Shown: in pieces, positions 21,580 through 33,355 of the stretch | How positions within the stretch are numbered: the first letter of the stretch is position 1 | How the letters are laid out: every line of letters starts with the position of its first letter | Assembly: GCF_947172395.1 (NCBI RefSeq) | Contig: NC_069106.1 | Location: 372,001-436,000, forward strand | DNA length: 64,000 nt | Source: Bicyclus anynana | Taxonomy: Eukaryota > Arthropoda > Insecta > Lepidoptera > Nymphalidae | Reading direction: 5' to 3' | Made by a program: the position numbers and the translations under genes | Notes under the pieces: model-generated | Seen by the model: the letters and a program-made list of their open reading frames with translations, nothing else | Databases searched by the model: none | What the model was told of the DNA's origin: nothing

Positions 21580-22471
21580 TAACAAATATTTGAGGTTGCT
21601 TCCATTGAACTGTGTTAAAAGTTAAACTTCTAAGTCAATGTTTCATATTTTGACATTCAAGGGAATTAAAAGAATAATTTCCGTTAATCTAGAATCTTCA
21701 AATTTAGAAGTACCTACCTACTACAACAGTACAAAAATTTTATTTGCTATGGGTAACTGCATTTTGTGTAGATCTATGGAAACAACATCATATGTACAAA
21801 AGAAAAAGTTTGCATTTTTCCTAATCCAGTTTTTCTTTTTGTTACAACAATGTATGAAACTTTATTAGTGTGAGAGACCAATATCACTCAGATGATACAA
21901 GCATTAAAAACTACAATAAACCAACTTCACAGTGACTATGTAATTATCAAGAATTCTATAATCCTCCTTTCTAGAGCAAAAATAAGATAAGCAATAAACT
22001 CGACAATAAAGGAAATAAAGCAGTCAATTTCCAGTGAACAGATAAAACCGCAAATCTTTATCAATCCCGCCCGCGCTGTGAGCCGCGCCGCTGGGAAATC
22101 ATCTAAGCATCTGCTCTCTTCATTAGCGTACTTACTGCTTACTTACTGTTTATTCTACTGGGAAATAATTATTGGGAGCCTTCAGAAAAAAGTCCCTTTT
22201 AAGTTTTGGTTATTTATTTGGAATGGGCGCTTGACCACAATTTCATTTGTAAGCATAGATGTGGCCTTAAGTGCAATGCAATATGATAATTGCCCGGATT
22301 ATTTTTATAATAATAGACCAAGAAAATGTTCCACCATGTTAAGTAGCCCCAAGTACCGCCCCTTCAGACGTACATTTCAACCCTACAAAATTAAATTAAA
22401 ATAATACTTATCAAAATCTCTAATCGTACTCGTTTGTATGTACTCATATAGGTAGGTAGTATATTATTAGC
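21580..22471. other. No gene seen in this intron stretch
   Basis: Short open frames at 21638-21868 and 22078-22404 show neither domains nor splice context. The second looks AT-drift-derived. Treated as non-coding. Confidence 0.35.
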
Positions 22472-22735
22472 CACTTTTTTCTTTGGCCACATCTCCAGAA
22501 ATCATGATTCAATAGAGCGGTTGGTAGTGCAGGGGCAAGTCCAAGGCAAAAGATCCAGAGGCCGATCTCCAACCCGCTGGACGGATTTGGTTAAGGCTGC
22601 TACACATCTTTGGTGGAGTGTACTCAAAATGCAGCCAACCGCCAGAAGTGGAGGAGCATTGCAAAGAAGGCGTCGCTCATCGCTGCAACCACGACCACTC
22701 TGCTAAGAGTGTACGATTAAAAAGAAGAAGAACAA
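22472..22735 (+). mobile_element. RTE-type LINE 3' end fragment
   Basis: Encodes FFGHISR, then VQGKRSRGRSPTRWTD, then (after a frameshift) NRQKWRSIAKKA. These match the C-terminus of the LINE at 44184-44780 (YFGHIARR, VQGKRPRGRSPTRWSD, TVWRGIVNNASK). It ends in a GAAGAA-type tail. Dead copy. Confidence 0.7.
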
Positions 22736-22784
22736 TATTATTAAAAAATGAAAAGGCTTTCATATTTTTAATTTTTGCGATATA

Positions 22785-23043
22785 GCTCAACGAGTTGCGA
22801 AGCTGAAGTGGCAATGGGCGGGGCACATAGTTCAAAGAGCCGATGGACGTTGGGGTCCCAAAGTGCTGGAATGGAGACCCCGCACTACAAAGCGCAGTGT
22901 TGGTCGACCCCCCACCAGGTGGACTGACGACATCAAGCGAGTCGCAGGGATTCGCTGGATGCAGGCGGCTCAGTATCGTGATGTTTGGAAGTCCCTACAA
23001 AAGGGTCCTGCAGTGGACGTCCATTGGCTGATATGATGATGAT
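22785..23043 (+). mobile_element. Second RTE-type LINE 3' end fragment, with TGATGA tail
   Basis: One frame reads DIAQRVAKLKWQWAGHIVQR, then RADGRWGPKVLEWRPR, then a TRWTDDIKRVAG stretch, a stop, and atgatgatgatga. Related copies: 19090-19450 (inverted), 48738-48945, 54255-54512, 63475-63640. Confidence 0.7.
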
Positions 23044-24265
23044 GACAGATTTTTTTTTAATTAGTGTAAATGGATTTGTCCGTACTAATAAATAAATAAA
23101 ATAAATAAATAAATTTAGGCTAAACATTGTTCAAATAAGTATTGTATTGTGAACCTCACCACATGTTTGCACATAAGATTGATTGATTGATGAAATACTA
23201 AATACTCTTTAAAATTCTAAATAAGATTCTAGATAAAAATTCAAAACTGAAATAGCGCCACAATTTGGTTCATGTGAATTCAATTCAAAATAAACAAACC
23301 TTTTTTGAGTCGGATTAATTTAGTAAATTAGTTAAGGTATTTTAAATTAAACAATAACTATTTATTTGATATTTTATTATGGCACGAAATACATTTAAAT
23401 AATATAATAATAGTAAATCAATTATGAATAAAACCTTAAAAAAATATATGTTTTCATGGAAAAATTAATTTGACGAATCTTTTTCATATAATTAGTTGAT
23501 TTGTGATGAATGAATTCTAACAAACCTTACGATTGCACCATCATGAAATATTACTTAAATAAGGTTAATCGAATGTAAAAATAATTGAATTATTTGTAAA
23601 AAATAATCTAAATTTCATTATAACATATAATTTCCTAAAATAAATTCTATTCATTAACACTATATCACTTACTATCTAACAGTCTTTCTTAGATGCTAAC
23701 TTTATTGGAAGACAAAATTTTATTAATATTTACGACTAAATCGAAATTCCAAGTAGATCATTATTTACTTTATCAACAAATTTTAAGTATATATCTATTT
23801 GGAATTCAGACGATACAGATAATCTTACATGATATCTACCCTTGATAACCTTTTAAAAATAATAAGAACTTTTAATAAAAATACGATTATCAATAACCGC
23901 TTAATATTTTCCGATCTTTGAATTGAGTCTTGAACTCCAAGCAATAAAAAATAATTAAAAAAAATATGAAGCCAGAATGTTATATTAATTTATTTGATAT
24001 TAATAATTATTGTAGACAAGATATAACGATTCTGCTTAGACTTTTATTTAAAACTTGTAAATATCAGAAAAGACAGACCTCAAATGGGCATTCCAGATCC
24101 TAGCGATGAATGATCCTAGATGATAAAATGAGTTTTTTTTAACAAATTATGGCTTTAGTGAACTGATCAAATTATTTTTTTTTATCATGTTACTCTATCA
24201 CGAAGATAACCTACCTCATTTTCTATAACTTCTATAGTTTTCATTTCAAAACAAGACATTCTTAG
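23044..24265. other. AT-rich; no gene seen
   Basis: Very AT-rich with stops in every frame. Small TAAA runs at 23085-23115. A possible AATAAA for the neighbouring - strand gene falls at 24266-24271. Confidence 0.35.
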
Positions 24266-24273
24266 TTTATTTG

Positions 24274-26368
24274 TTAATCACCGATATCCATAGAATACTC
24301 TTTGTTATGGAACAAACTTATAAGCACACGCTTTCTCATTCCCCCGTAAGCGTCTGGGCTGTATCCGTCCTTCTCTTTCACATACGCCATCTCGATGTGT
24401 TCCTCTGAACCCGGCAGAAGGATCTCTTGTCTCCTTCTCTTTCTACTCTTCTCTATGTTTCTCCTTCTGACGGTATCTTGTTCAGGGCTACGCGGAGAGA
24501 TCGGAGAGTGGAATAATTTCTTTATTATTGGCTGGAGACTTGATCTCTTTCGGACCGGGGACTCCGTTTCCATCTGAAAAGAGATTAATGATTATATTAA
24601 TATTAGCCGACGCCCTGCGGTTTCACGCGCGTAGTTCCCGATTCTGTGAGAATACGGGAATAAAATATATCTAAAGACACTCATAAATAACGTGGCTTTT
24701 GATTGAAAATCGACTCGATAGATCCAGAGATTATCGACCTCTTTATAATGTTATTGCTGACGACGAGTATTACGATTATTTTAAAATACGTAATTGTAGT
24801 GGTAAGACTGTCGATATCGACTTGATATAGCAACTGGAACTCCATACTTCAGTAGTGTTTACTAGTACCTAAAGTGCGGAGTGCCAGATTGAGTGTCCTC
24901 CTCCGTGAGTCGTATTCCTCATGTGTGAGGGTCGTGACCATCTCCATCTCTAATCCTTGTCTTTTGGATGGTATGCTATTCTTTCCTATCTCCGGCTACA
25001 ATTCATAGAATATAACCCTAGAGTTATGGTAAATACTCCTGAGCATAAAAACTTTTTAGTTAAAAAAATTAGTTATGCAGGTACTTTAAGGTCCACTTAT
25101 AGGATCCGATCCTATAAGTGGACCTTAAAGTTATGGTAAATACTCTGCAACATCCTGTATAAAAAATAAAAACACACACGATCACAAGCTTTCACCTTTA
25201 TAATAGTGTGGTGTAAGGAATACTAGGATCACAGGATATGTGAGTAGGTACTTCACGTGCATATAATAAATATTCCACACGAGAAGGTGCATTATCTGGC
25301 CCATGACTGTTACTGTTTATAGATATGCATTACCGATGCTGAACGCGTCGTTCGCTCAGGACCTAGTACTTAGCCATATAGCTTATTATATGCGTCTAGG
25401 CAGTAGGTACTACCTGCTTAATAATTATTATTTTAACCGTTTTAGACTCTTACCATAGGGTCAGCAGGGTTATTATGTAACTCGGTGTACCATTCATATA
25501 ATCAGTCACTACATCGTTTTTCATCGTATTTTCGTTTTCGACAATATCTTACATTCTTTTTTCAACGTAATTACATAATTATAGTAATTTTACGTAAAGT
25601 AACATTAGTATCGTAGTGTAAGTAGCAAGTATTAAAGTCATTTTAACAAAAACTGGTAGTTACGTAATTTTGTTGAAATATTAATGTTAGATGATTGTTA
25701 AAACAAAACATCATCATGTCTTGATGTGTGACAAACATACTAAACAAAAAATAAAGGTCAGATGCATCCTTACACATTCACAGTATTTTCAGAGGTTATC
25801 CCAGGTCATATTTAATAGGCTCAAAACTTATTAGGATATCATATTGTGTACCTACCTTTATTTCGATTTGCCGTAGTCATATATAATAAAATATAACTAC
25901 GTACTTGTAATTAACTGACTATTTCAACAATCAGTTTATCCAGTACAATAGTTGCATTTAAGGTTACAGATTCCTTCGCGAAATTGCATTTGTTTATGGG
26001 AGGTTCCCTTACTACGGGCGTCGCGTCTCTTCTTACTGATGCCAGATATCTATACCTATTACGGAGTAAGACTTTATAAAATGATCACGAAAGTTTTAAA
26101 ACAAGTAAACAAAAATTACAATATTATTTGTTAGTGACGCTTTAGGTATACATAAGTAATTCTGTTTACACCTTACTTTATATGTCAACATTCGAACACT
26201 TGTACCCTGTCTAACTAATTGAAACAAATTAAAAAGTAAATTAATATTTCAACATACCGCATCAGTATCCGACGAGAACTCCACAGAATTGTTCAACACA
26301 TTGTTTCTGATCAAAACCACTAAATTCTCCCTCGAAACTGTGTTTATCGGCGTCGACACGGCCGCCAT
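24274..26368 (-). CDS. Unrecognised small nuclear-type protein, two exons
   Basis: Proposed model: exon 1 is 26258-26368 and exon 2 is 24274-24573, both phase 0, 136 aa in total. Exon 1 opens at AAGATGGCGGCC and ends GCG|GTATGT. Exon 2 follows a strong acceptor (CTCTTTTCAG|ATG) and ends in TAA. The product has no family I recognise. It is rich in serine-proline sites (ESPVRKR, HSPISPRSP) and has a bipartite basic stretch at about residues 73-85 (RRRNIEKSRKRRR) resembling a nuclear localisation signal, which suggests a phosphorylated nuclear protein. The gene is antisense to complexin and apparently nested in its intron. Exon 2 could also start translation itself, since it begins with ATG. An AATAAA lies only 2 nt past the stop. 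The function is unknown; the gene model is fairly convincing because both splice sites and phase agree. Confidence 0.6.
24603..24760 (-). mobile_element. Helitron-like fragment inside the intron
   Basis: gccgacgccctgcggtttca, gagaatacgggaataaaata and gagattatcgacctctttat form a decayed copy of the family seen at 31545-31730. It lies close to the acceptor side of the 1.68-kb intron. Confidence 0.55.
25083..25131. repeat. Perfect 24-bp-arm palindrome
   Basis: ACTTTAAGGTCCACTTATAG plus GATC, one central C, then the exact inverse. gttatggtaaatactc occurs both upstream (about 25023) and directly downstream (about 25131), so the palindrome lies between short direct repeats. Confidence 0.9.
25475..25640. 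mobile_element. One-ended relative of the MITE at 1580-1848
   Basis: ctcggtgtaccattcatata, gtcactaca and ttttcatcgtattttcgttt match one arm of that MITE. The opposite arm is missing or too decayed to see. Confidence 0.5.
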
Positions 26369-27274
26369 CTTGAAAATAACTGTAAATATGGAGGACTGTG
26401 TGGACGCAGGTAGACGCGACCGCTACCCGACGAGACCAGACCAGGAATGTGACGTAGACGTACTAACTTGTGGGTTGTCTGCTGATAATTATTGTAACTT
26501 GTTTGGCCATTTTGTTGGCTATAACTGCTGAAGATATTGTTTTAGATTTCAGACTTTAACGAGTAACACTTAAAGTCTATTATGGAAAATCTGATGTAGT
26601 TTAATAAGGGGGCGTTTTGTGTGTGGCGGTCAGTAAGATGTTACTACTTTAGAGTTACTTGAGTACTAACAGGATGTACCTACTCAATGTAGTGTCTTTT
26701 GCTTTTATTTTGAACTTTAATAAAGAAAGCTATGGTGTGCTTAATTAATCTAATAATCACTAACTAGTACTGAAATTTAAAAAACTGGTATTAAAATAAT
26801 CAAATAAATGTGTAATAGGTACTAAAGAATTCCCGCAACTTAGCCAGCGTAGGTACAAACGTTTTTATTTCATCCCTTGGGAACAAGATGTCTTTCTAGA
26901 ACGAAAGTAAACCTTTACCCCATGTGTTTTTGTGCACCTCAGATAAATAATAAAAATTTATTATTTTTGGTTCAATAATTATAGCGTAAAAACAAAAAAT
27001 AAACTCATATTTACACTAACAATAATATTTGTATCCAGGGATGTAAACTTTTAGAATTGAAGTCACAATAGCTCCAAAGTAAAGGGGCAGGACTCAACAC
27101 CGGGGTTCAATTGGTTATGGGTTCAAACCCAGTACGCAAGTCTATTTTCGTACTCACAAGGAAGTTATTTATATACTTACTTTGTATTTACTAAGTAGGT
27201 ACATACTCGTAGTTACAAATATTTGTTGAAAATGTGTTTTGTGTGTGTGGTGTGGTGGTTTTCTATATAAATAG
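26369..27274. other. Upstream region of the nested gene; no other gene
   Basis: The first 100 bp hold the probable 5' UTR or promoter of the - strand gene, GC-richer than its surroundings, with GCCGCCATCTTG at the start codon (a YY1-like site overlapping the ATG on -). The rest is AT-rich without supported exons. Confidence 0.35.
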
Positions 27275-27523
27275 CCGGTCCATGGCATGCACCTCCAATT
27301 TTTCAGTTGTGTGCATTTTAAGAAATTAAATATCACGAGTCTCAAACGATGAAGGAAAAACATCGTAAGGAGACTTGCATACTTGCATATTCTCTGCGTG
27401 TGTGAAGTCTGCCAATCCGCATTGGGCCAGCGTGGTGGACTATTACACCTAACCCCTCTCATTCTGAAAGGAGACTTGAACTCAACAGTGAGCCGAATAT
27501 GGGTTGATAATGATGATGATAAT
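27275..27523 (+). mobile_element. SINE family B, head truncated
   Basis: Runs from ccatggcatgcacctccaat through gtgtgaagtctgccaatccg to gagccgaatatgggttgata and a short TGATGA tail. Confidence 0.75.
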
Positions 27524-27989
27524 GCTGTACTCACAACAATATTAGCTGAGTCAGGCAAAGGAGTCAGGTCCATTTTATTGGTACAACAATTTATTGCATT
27601 ATCATTAATTTTTTTTAAGTTATATAAGGTTTTAAGATATTATGTAGTTATGTGTTGTGCTAACAAATTAATTCTTTCAATTCAACTCTATTCTAAATTC
27701 AAATTTTCATATTATCAAAGTGCAACTCTATAAGTAATAAAGGATAACATCTCATTGATAAAGTGTTAAATCCGTTTAGGGTAGATAAATAGAGATTGGA
27801 ATGTGTTTTTTTATATATTTTCGGATATAGGGTCTTTCATTACGACCATAACATCCTTCAGATAAAGTGTATTCATAGAACTGCATTCATACCTACTTAC
27901 TCGAAAAAACTACCTGTCAGTTGAAATCAACTGTGAGCCTGTTTATTTATATGGCGATGACAGAACGGTAATTGTGACTGCCTCGTTAG

Positions 27990-28250
27990 CCGAAAACACT
28001 TTTTTTAACCACCGACACAAAAAGGGGGTGTTATAAGTTTGACGTGTCTGTCTTTCAGTCTGTCTGTCTGTCTGTCTGTGGCACCATAGCTCCCGAACGG
28101 ATGAAACGATTTCAATTTAGTTTGTTTTGTATGAAAAGTGACTAATGTATGAGTGTACTTAGACATGTATGATGAAAATCATTTGAGAGAAAAGAATTGA
28201 CTTTCAGCCTTCTTATGAGACCCGTAGTTAGCGACCAATTCTCGGATCCG
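27990..28250. repeat. Dispersed repeat with (TCTG)n
   Basis: aaaaagggggtgttataagt, about six TCTG units, then tagctcccgaacggatgaaa. This block resembles a widespread lepidopteran repeat as I recall it. The element class cannot be told from one copy. Confidence 0.4.
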
Positions 28251-28273
28251 TAAGTCATCGCTAGCAACAAGCA

Positions 28274-28471
28274 CTGTTATCATCATTATCACCCCATATT
28301 CGGCTCACTGCTGAGCTCAAGTCTCCTCTCAGAATGAGAGGGGTTAGGCTACGCTGGCCCAATGCGGATTGGCAGACTTCACACACGCAGATAATTATGA
28401 AAATTCTCAGGTATGCAGGTTTCCTCACAATGTTTTCCTTCACCGTTTGAGACATGTGATATTTAATTTCT
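28274..28471 (-). mobile_element. SINE family B, 3' portion
   Basis: ccatattcggctcactgctg to gagacatgtgatatttaatt. The tRNA head is missing. Confidence 0.75.
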
Positions 28472-28501
28472 TTCACTGTTATAGTACCTACTTATTGTAT
28501 A

Positions 28502-28566
28502 AACAGATGTACAAATTATACAAGCTTGTGTATAAAACACAAGCTTGTATAATTTGTACATCTGTT
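28502..28566. repeat. Perfect 29-bp inverted repeat with 7-nt loop
   Basis: The left arm (28502-28530, starts aacagatgtacaaattatac) and right arm (28538-28566, ends ataatttgtacatctgtt) pair without mismatch around tataaaa. Confidence 0.9.
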
Positions 28567-30526
28567 AAACAAAACAGGCGTTAATCCTCATTGTTTTACA
28601 AGAAACAAAACAAAATAAACTAACTCGAAAGTATTTAAAATTCGCGAAAGTAGGCCTTCACGAGGATTTTACAACTCCGGAATGTTTTGCGATTGTTCCC
28701 ACTAAGTTCGAAACTTTTTTCAAATTAAATAATTAATAAGTAAGCAAAAGAAATGAATTTGTTTGTTCATTTATGTAGGTATATGTATAATTTTTATTTT
28801 TTCTTTTCAATGAAGTAATTTAGCGAATATAAAAAGATTTGTAAGATTTTCTAATCTGTGAGTTTATATGGACTTCAAAATTGTGGGACAATTTTAGAGA
28901 TATTTGTACTAAGATCAGACGTAGAACAAACGTCTTTAGTCACTGAATAATTGATTTTAGAAAACACAAACAGAAGAAAGTAGGTATGACGGAAATAAAC
29001 ACCGTATCATGTATAGGTAAATGTCATATTATCTACTGATCAGTTTGAAGGTGATGCTAAGCCAAGTATTGGCATTGTTTTCATCAACAGACTTCCAAAA
29101 AAGCAAACAAGTAGAAAATAATAGAAATAAAAAGCATATTCACAAAGTAATATCTTTATTTCGACATTGTATTTTTTACAATATTACTGTAATATTTCAA
29201 ATGATAATAATATCAAAGTTCGGGCCGATAATGACGACTGTAGAAACGGCAGCAATATTGGAACGAAGCCAAAACACTGAGTATTACACAACGTATTGGT
29301 GATATATATTCCCCTAGGGAGTAAAGCGATTTTACGTGATACAATATTTGTGTTAATCTTTACTAGTAATATTTGCAATATTGTGTAACAACCAGATGTA
29401 TAACAATATATATAGGTGTTATTTATATTTTCAACTGAGCAACCATTTAAGTTTTGCATATCTCACGGTGTTAAGTGACACTCACACTATGACGTCACGG
29501 TGGTTCTACAATATAAATAAATGGTACACAATGCTGCCTAACCACAGTCGTCATATGGGTACAATATTATACAAAATGTCATTAAAAAAAGATATTATAG
29601 CATAGAACGTATGACCGAATCATAAAAATATTATACAAATTATAAATTAAAAAATTCTCCATAAGTTATGGTTAATCCATAAGTGATTAAAAATTATGTA
29701 AGTATTCCTGCAAAGAGTAGATAAATCTGTCTCTGTTAATCATTATTTCGATAAGTATATTTTGACCTAATGATTGATTATTGAACTAAAGAAATCTTTA
29801 GTTGTACAATCCAATAATTTCTTAAATTACATAAATAAAACTGTCTTAATCGAGAAATTACAAAGCCTTAATTAGGTTTTAGATTTTATTTTAGACTTCA
29901 CATAAATTTAGACTTGTTAATGTGATAATTAGTATGCTATAAAACTATGATATTGAAATATTCATTATAAATTGTCATGTATAATTTTTTATGTATTCGC
30001 TTAACGTAAAAATATATTTTCATTATTAATAAAATTATTAGAAACTAAGTAATATTGCAATTTAAGACTATGTTAGTTATATAATATTAGGTAAAAAAGT
30101 ATAGTAAACATTTTACTTTGAACAATTTGAGACGTTTCAATTGCCTGCAACTGTTTTACTACATTTCATGTTAATTACTAGTAGAAGGTCAAAAAAATAA
30201 ATCCATACAAAATGTATGAAATCAGTTACAGGTTATGATCTAATAACCTTTTTAAAGTTACCCTTATTAAGTAGAAGTAAGACTTATCTGAAAATATTAA
30301 AGATATATTTTTCTTTGTCATAAGAAATAATTCTTAAATAAAAGTCAATTTTAACTAAATAATATAAAAAAACTATTATACGTTTAAAATAAACTATATA
30401 TATAACTATCCTAAATATATTATTATAACTATTGATCTTTATGTTAACTATGTCAGTAATTAAAGTTATTATAAAAATGATTACCATAGAATTAATATTT
30501 TAAAGTAACACTATGTCTCTGTAATA
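28567..30526. other. AT-rich intron stretch; no gene seen
   Basis: Short open frames at 29021-29302, 29184-29459 and 29381-29605 overlap on both strands and carry no domain. Composition becomes extremely AT-rich from 29600 to 30500. Confidence 0.35.
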
Positions 30527-31804
30527 TTAAAAATAACTATAATTCTGCTTCATTTGGTTCTTGCAAGCTGTAGCCAGTTTGGCAGACATATAAACTACTT
30601 GCGTATCGTTCATTTGGTGCTTGAAATATTTGAAAAAGGCTTCCAAAGTTGGATTATTCACAGCACTGGTACTATTTAACAGACTTAGGTTATTCATATA
30701 ATTATTAGTTAAAATACTTGGAGTAGTTATAACATTTGATTTTTGAAGAGTTTTTAGAGGTAAGTCTGCCGGCCTGACGCTTTCTATGGTAACTAGAGAT
30801 TTTTTAGTTGTAAAAACTACTTTTTCATTGTAGTCTGGTTTCTTGGACGATTCCATCCAAGCTTCTATGTCTTTAGCAACAGTTACCTTCTCTGGCGTAG
30901 ATGGTGCTGGACTGAGGTCACTTTTCTCCCGCTTTGTTTTAGATAGAACTTCCGATGTTGGAGGATTTTGATCTCTAACTTGTTTGGAGCAAGGTGTATT
31001 ATTGGTTGTACTTCTTTTGTCGCTTCTGTTGTTTGATTTATCGCTGGCAGATTGTGCGTCTACTTTGGTACATGAACACTTCAGTAGCGAACATTTCTCG
31101 CAGTCTGTCTGTTCGTAGAACTCTAACATGGTTATGAGTTCTCTCCGCACTTTGTGAAGATTTATCTCCTGTAATAAGATAGGTACAAATTAAAAAAAAA
31201 TATTTTCTCTGTTTATCTTGATCACGCCTTGTCTTACAACGACTTACTTAGTCGATTTAATTAATCTTTTATTTGTGTTCTAATGACTTATTGACGGTTA
31301 TTATCATTTGCAAATTATTATTTTTTTACCTTTTGTTTGAAAATGAAATCCGATCTAATAACTTTTAAGAATCTTTGCATTGAGAAGTTCACGTAACCTC
31401 GTCCTAAGGCTGTTGCTAATGCCAACAACCTCGAACAAAAATTCATCTATATGAGACTGGAATATCGAAAAACATGAAAAAATCATTATTTAACGGATGT
31501 CCGCTAGTTATAATGAAAATTAGTACTGGTTGATAACAAAAACATTCAACACGCAGTTTCACCCCCGTAGTTCCCGTTCCCGTGTGAATACGGGGATAAA
31601 ATATACCCTACGAGCCTCACAAATAACGTGGCTTTCTAGTGAGAAACGAATTTTTCAAATATATTCAGTAGTTGCTAAGATTATCCTGTACAACACCACA
31701 AACATTACCTCTTTATAATATTAGTATAGATAGAGAAATTAAAAATCAAAACTCACCAACTGAAACATTGCATCAGAATAATAATATTTATCCGTTTTCA
31801 ACAT
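30527..31804 (-). CDS. Unrecognised three-exon gene nested in the complexin intron
   Basis: Proposed exons: 31757-31804 (16 codons, ATG, donor TTG|GTGAGT), 31330-31446 (39 codons, acceptor CATATAG|ATG, donor AAG|GTAAAA) and 30527-31168 (acceptor TTATTACAG|GAG, stop TAA). All are phase 0, giving about 268 aa. The third exon alone is open for 214 codons, which stands out in this AT-rich region. Visible parts: a Cys cluster (CEKCSLLKCSC, early exon 3) that might bind metal, a long polar Ser/Thr/Lys/Asn-rich linker, and a more conserved-looking C-terminal helix-like stretch (FFKYFKHQMNDTQ onwards). No family is recognised and there is no transposon similarity. The use of the ATATAG acceptor over an ATTCCAG ten bases upstream is forced by frame: the latter would bring in a stop. 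Exons 1 and 2 are less sure than exon 3. Confidence 0.55.
31545..31730 (-). mobile_element. Helitron-like fragment in intron 1 of the nested gene
   Basis: The TC end is intact (agtataga before T at 31731). The interior is taacgtggctttctagtgag and gaatacggggataaaatata. The CTAG end is lost. It lies between the first two proposed exons and inflates that intron. Confidence 0.65.
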
Positions 31805-32436
31805 TTTTAATGTACACTTCACTTCAACAACGCACTTTCAAATATTCAAAATGAATAAACTCACTTGTTTCTAAATTATTTTTTAAAATAAAGTAAATCG
31901 ACACTCCCGTGTCCAGTCTGTACGCAGAATACGATTTTTTTCGAAATACCTCCCTTTATTTACAAATTAGATAGGTATTTAGTTAAATACAATGACAAAA
32001 TACGGTCTTTGAAATATGGACTTTGTGTACTTACAAATAAAGTGCGTATTCCAGCAGCAGCATGGATTAACTTCGACAGGTAAAAACTACAGGTCAAAAT
32101 GCACTATTTTATGCTTAGTAACAATGACTATAAAGATTAAAATCGCTTGTATTGTTATTTACAAGGGGTATTAAAGTCAGCTTCATTGTTTTTCTATTTT
32201 AGGGGTTTTTACTTTCTTTTCATTTTACATAAGATAAATAAGATAAGTAAAAGATTCTAATAATTCCGCGTTAAAACAAAACTAAGATTAAGTATATGAA
32301 TGTTTTTTTTTTTGAGAAAAGGGCAATTTACTAATAAACATAATAGTTTTGAGGGTTATTTTAGGTATTATTATATCGTGTATTATTATTATTATTACTT
32401 TTAGCTGTAAATGACCACTTTACTGTAGTAGTATCT
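31805..32436. other. No other gene seen
   Basis: Presumed 5' flank of the nested - strand gene. AT-rich, with no obvious TATA box or repeat. Confidence 0.3.
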
Positions 32437-32761
32437 TTTTTTATTCTTTACAAGTTAGCCCTTGACTACAATCTCACCTGTTGGTAAGTGATGATGCAAT
32501 CTAAGATGGAAGCGGGCTAACTTGTTAGGAGGAGGATGAAATCCACACTCCTTTCGGTTTCTACAAGACATCGTATCGGAACGCTAAATCGCTTGTCGGT
32601 ACGTCTTTGTCGGTAGGGTGGTAACTAGCCACGGCCGAAGCCTCCCACTACCCAGACCTGGACTAATTAAGAAAACCTCAATCGGTCCAGCCGGGGATTG
32701 AACCCAGGACCTCCGTCTTGTACATCCACCGCGCATACCACTGCGCCACGGAGGCCGTCAA
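32437..32761 (-). mobile_element. SINE family A, full length
   Basis: The element strand begins GGCCTCCGTGGCGCAGTGG, with B box GGTTCAATCCC. Complete body and tail (caagttagcccttgactaca on +) next to a T run. One of the best copies for defining the family. Confidence 0.85.
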
Positions 32762-33183
32762 AAACGCCTGCCGCAAAGGAGTAACAAACATACACACAAA
32801 CTTTCGCCTTTATAATATTATTGTGACAGTGTGATATAATATTAGTGTGATATTGTATAAACATCCTCTCACCTCAAACTCATACACTATATAAATAATC
32901 GTGAGTGTAATTAAAAAAACACTAAACTTAGTTTAGGTACTCTAAATCAACACCCTTGTGTCCATCTAAATTGCATTTCATCCGACAAAACTGAAGGCCT
33001 AGACTTTAGGTTGACGGCCCCTTCATACAGAAAGATATTTTACTTACTTACCAATGAAATAAAAACATTTATTAACGAATAATTTATTGTTTAGCACGAT
33101 TTTTATGAAATGTGAATAAAAATACCTTTTTTAGACTCTTGGAATTGGAATAGAGGAGATTTTTTATTTGGAATATAACTAAA

Positions 33184-33196
33184 CGCCATCTAGCGG
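33184..33196 (-). promoter_or_regulatory. CTCF-like motif
   Basis: On - the site reads CCGCTAGATGGCG, agreeing with the CTCF core except at position 3. The site also resembles a motif common in insect boundary DNA, but occupancy is unknown. Confidence 0.3.
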
Positions 33197-33308
33197 AGAG
33201 TTACTGTGTTGCGTAGCTTCTCATAGCATTTGGACTGAAAAGTATAGCAAGTAAAAAGGACACACAAAACATATTATAAAGCCTGCCCGTATGCAATAAT
33301 TTTACTTC

Positions 33309-33355
33309 ATTCTATTCAAACCGAAACAGCAATGCTGCTTCGGTTTGAATAGAAT
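33309..33355. repeat. Near-perfect 23-bp-arm palindrome
   Basis: Arms attctattcaaaccgaa... and ...ttcggtttgaatagaat pair with one mismatch around a single base. Confidence 0.85.

Noticed and set aside
22078..22404. 108-codon open frame in the complexin intron
   Set aside because: No recognisable domain, AT-driven composition and no splice sites; not complexin sequence.
27169..27573. 134-codon - strand frame
   Set aside because: Most of it is antisense to a family-B SINE.
32667..32864. Possible tRNA genes at SINE heads (here and in all family A, B, C copies)
   Set aside because: A and B boxes are present, but acceptor stems do not close and the sequence continues into shared SINE bodies, so these are tRNA-derived SINEs.
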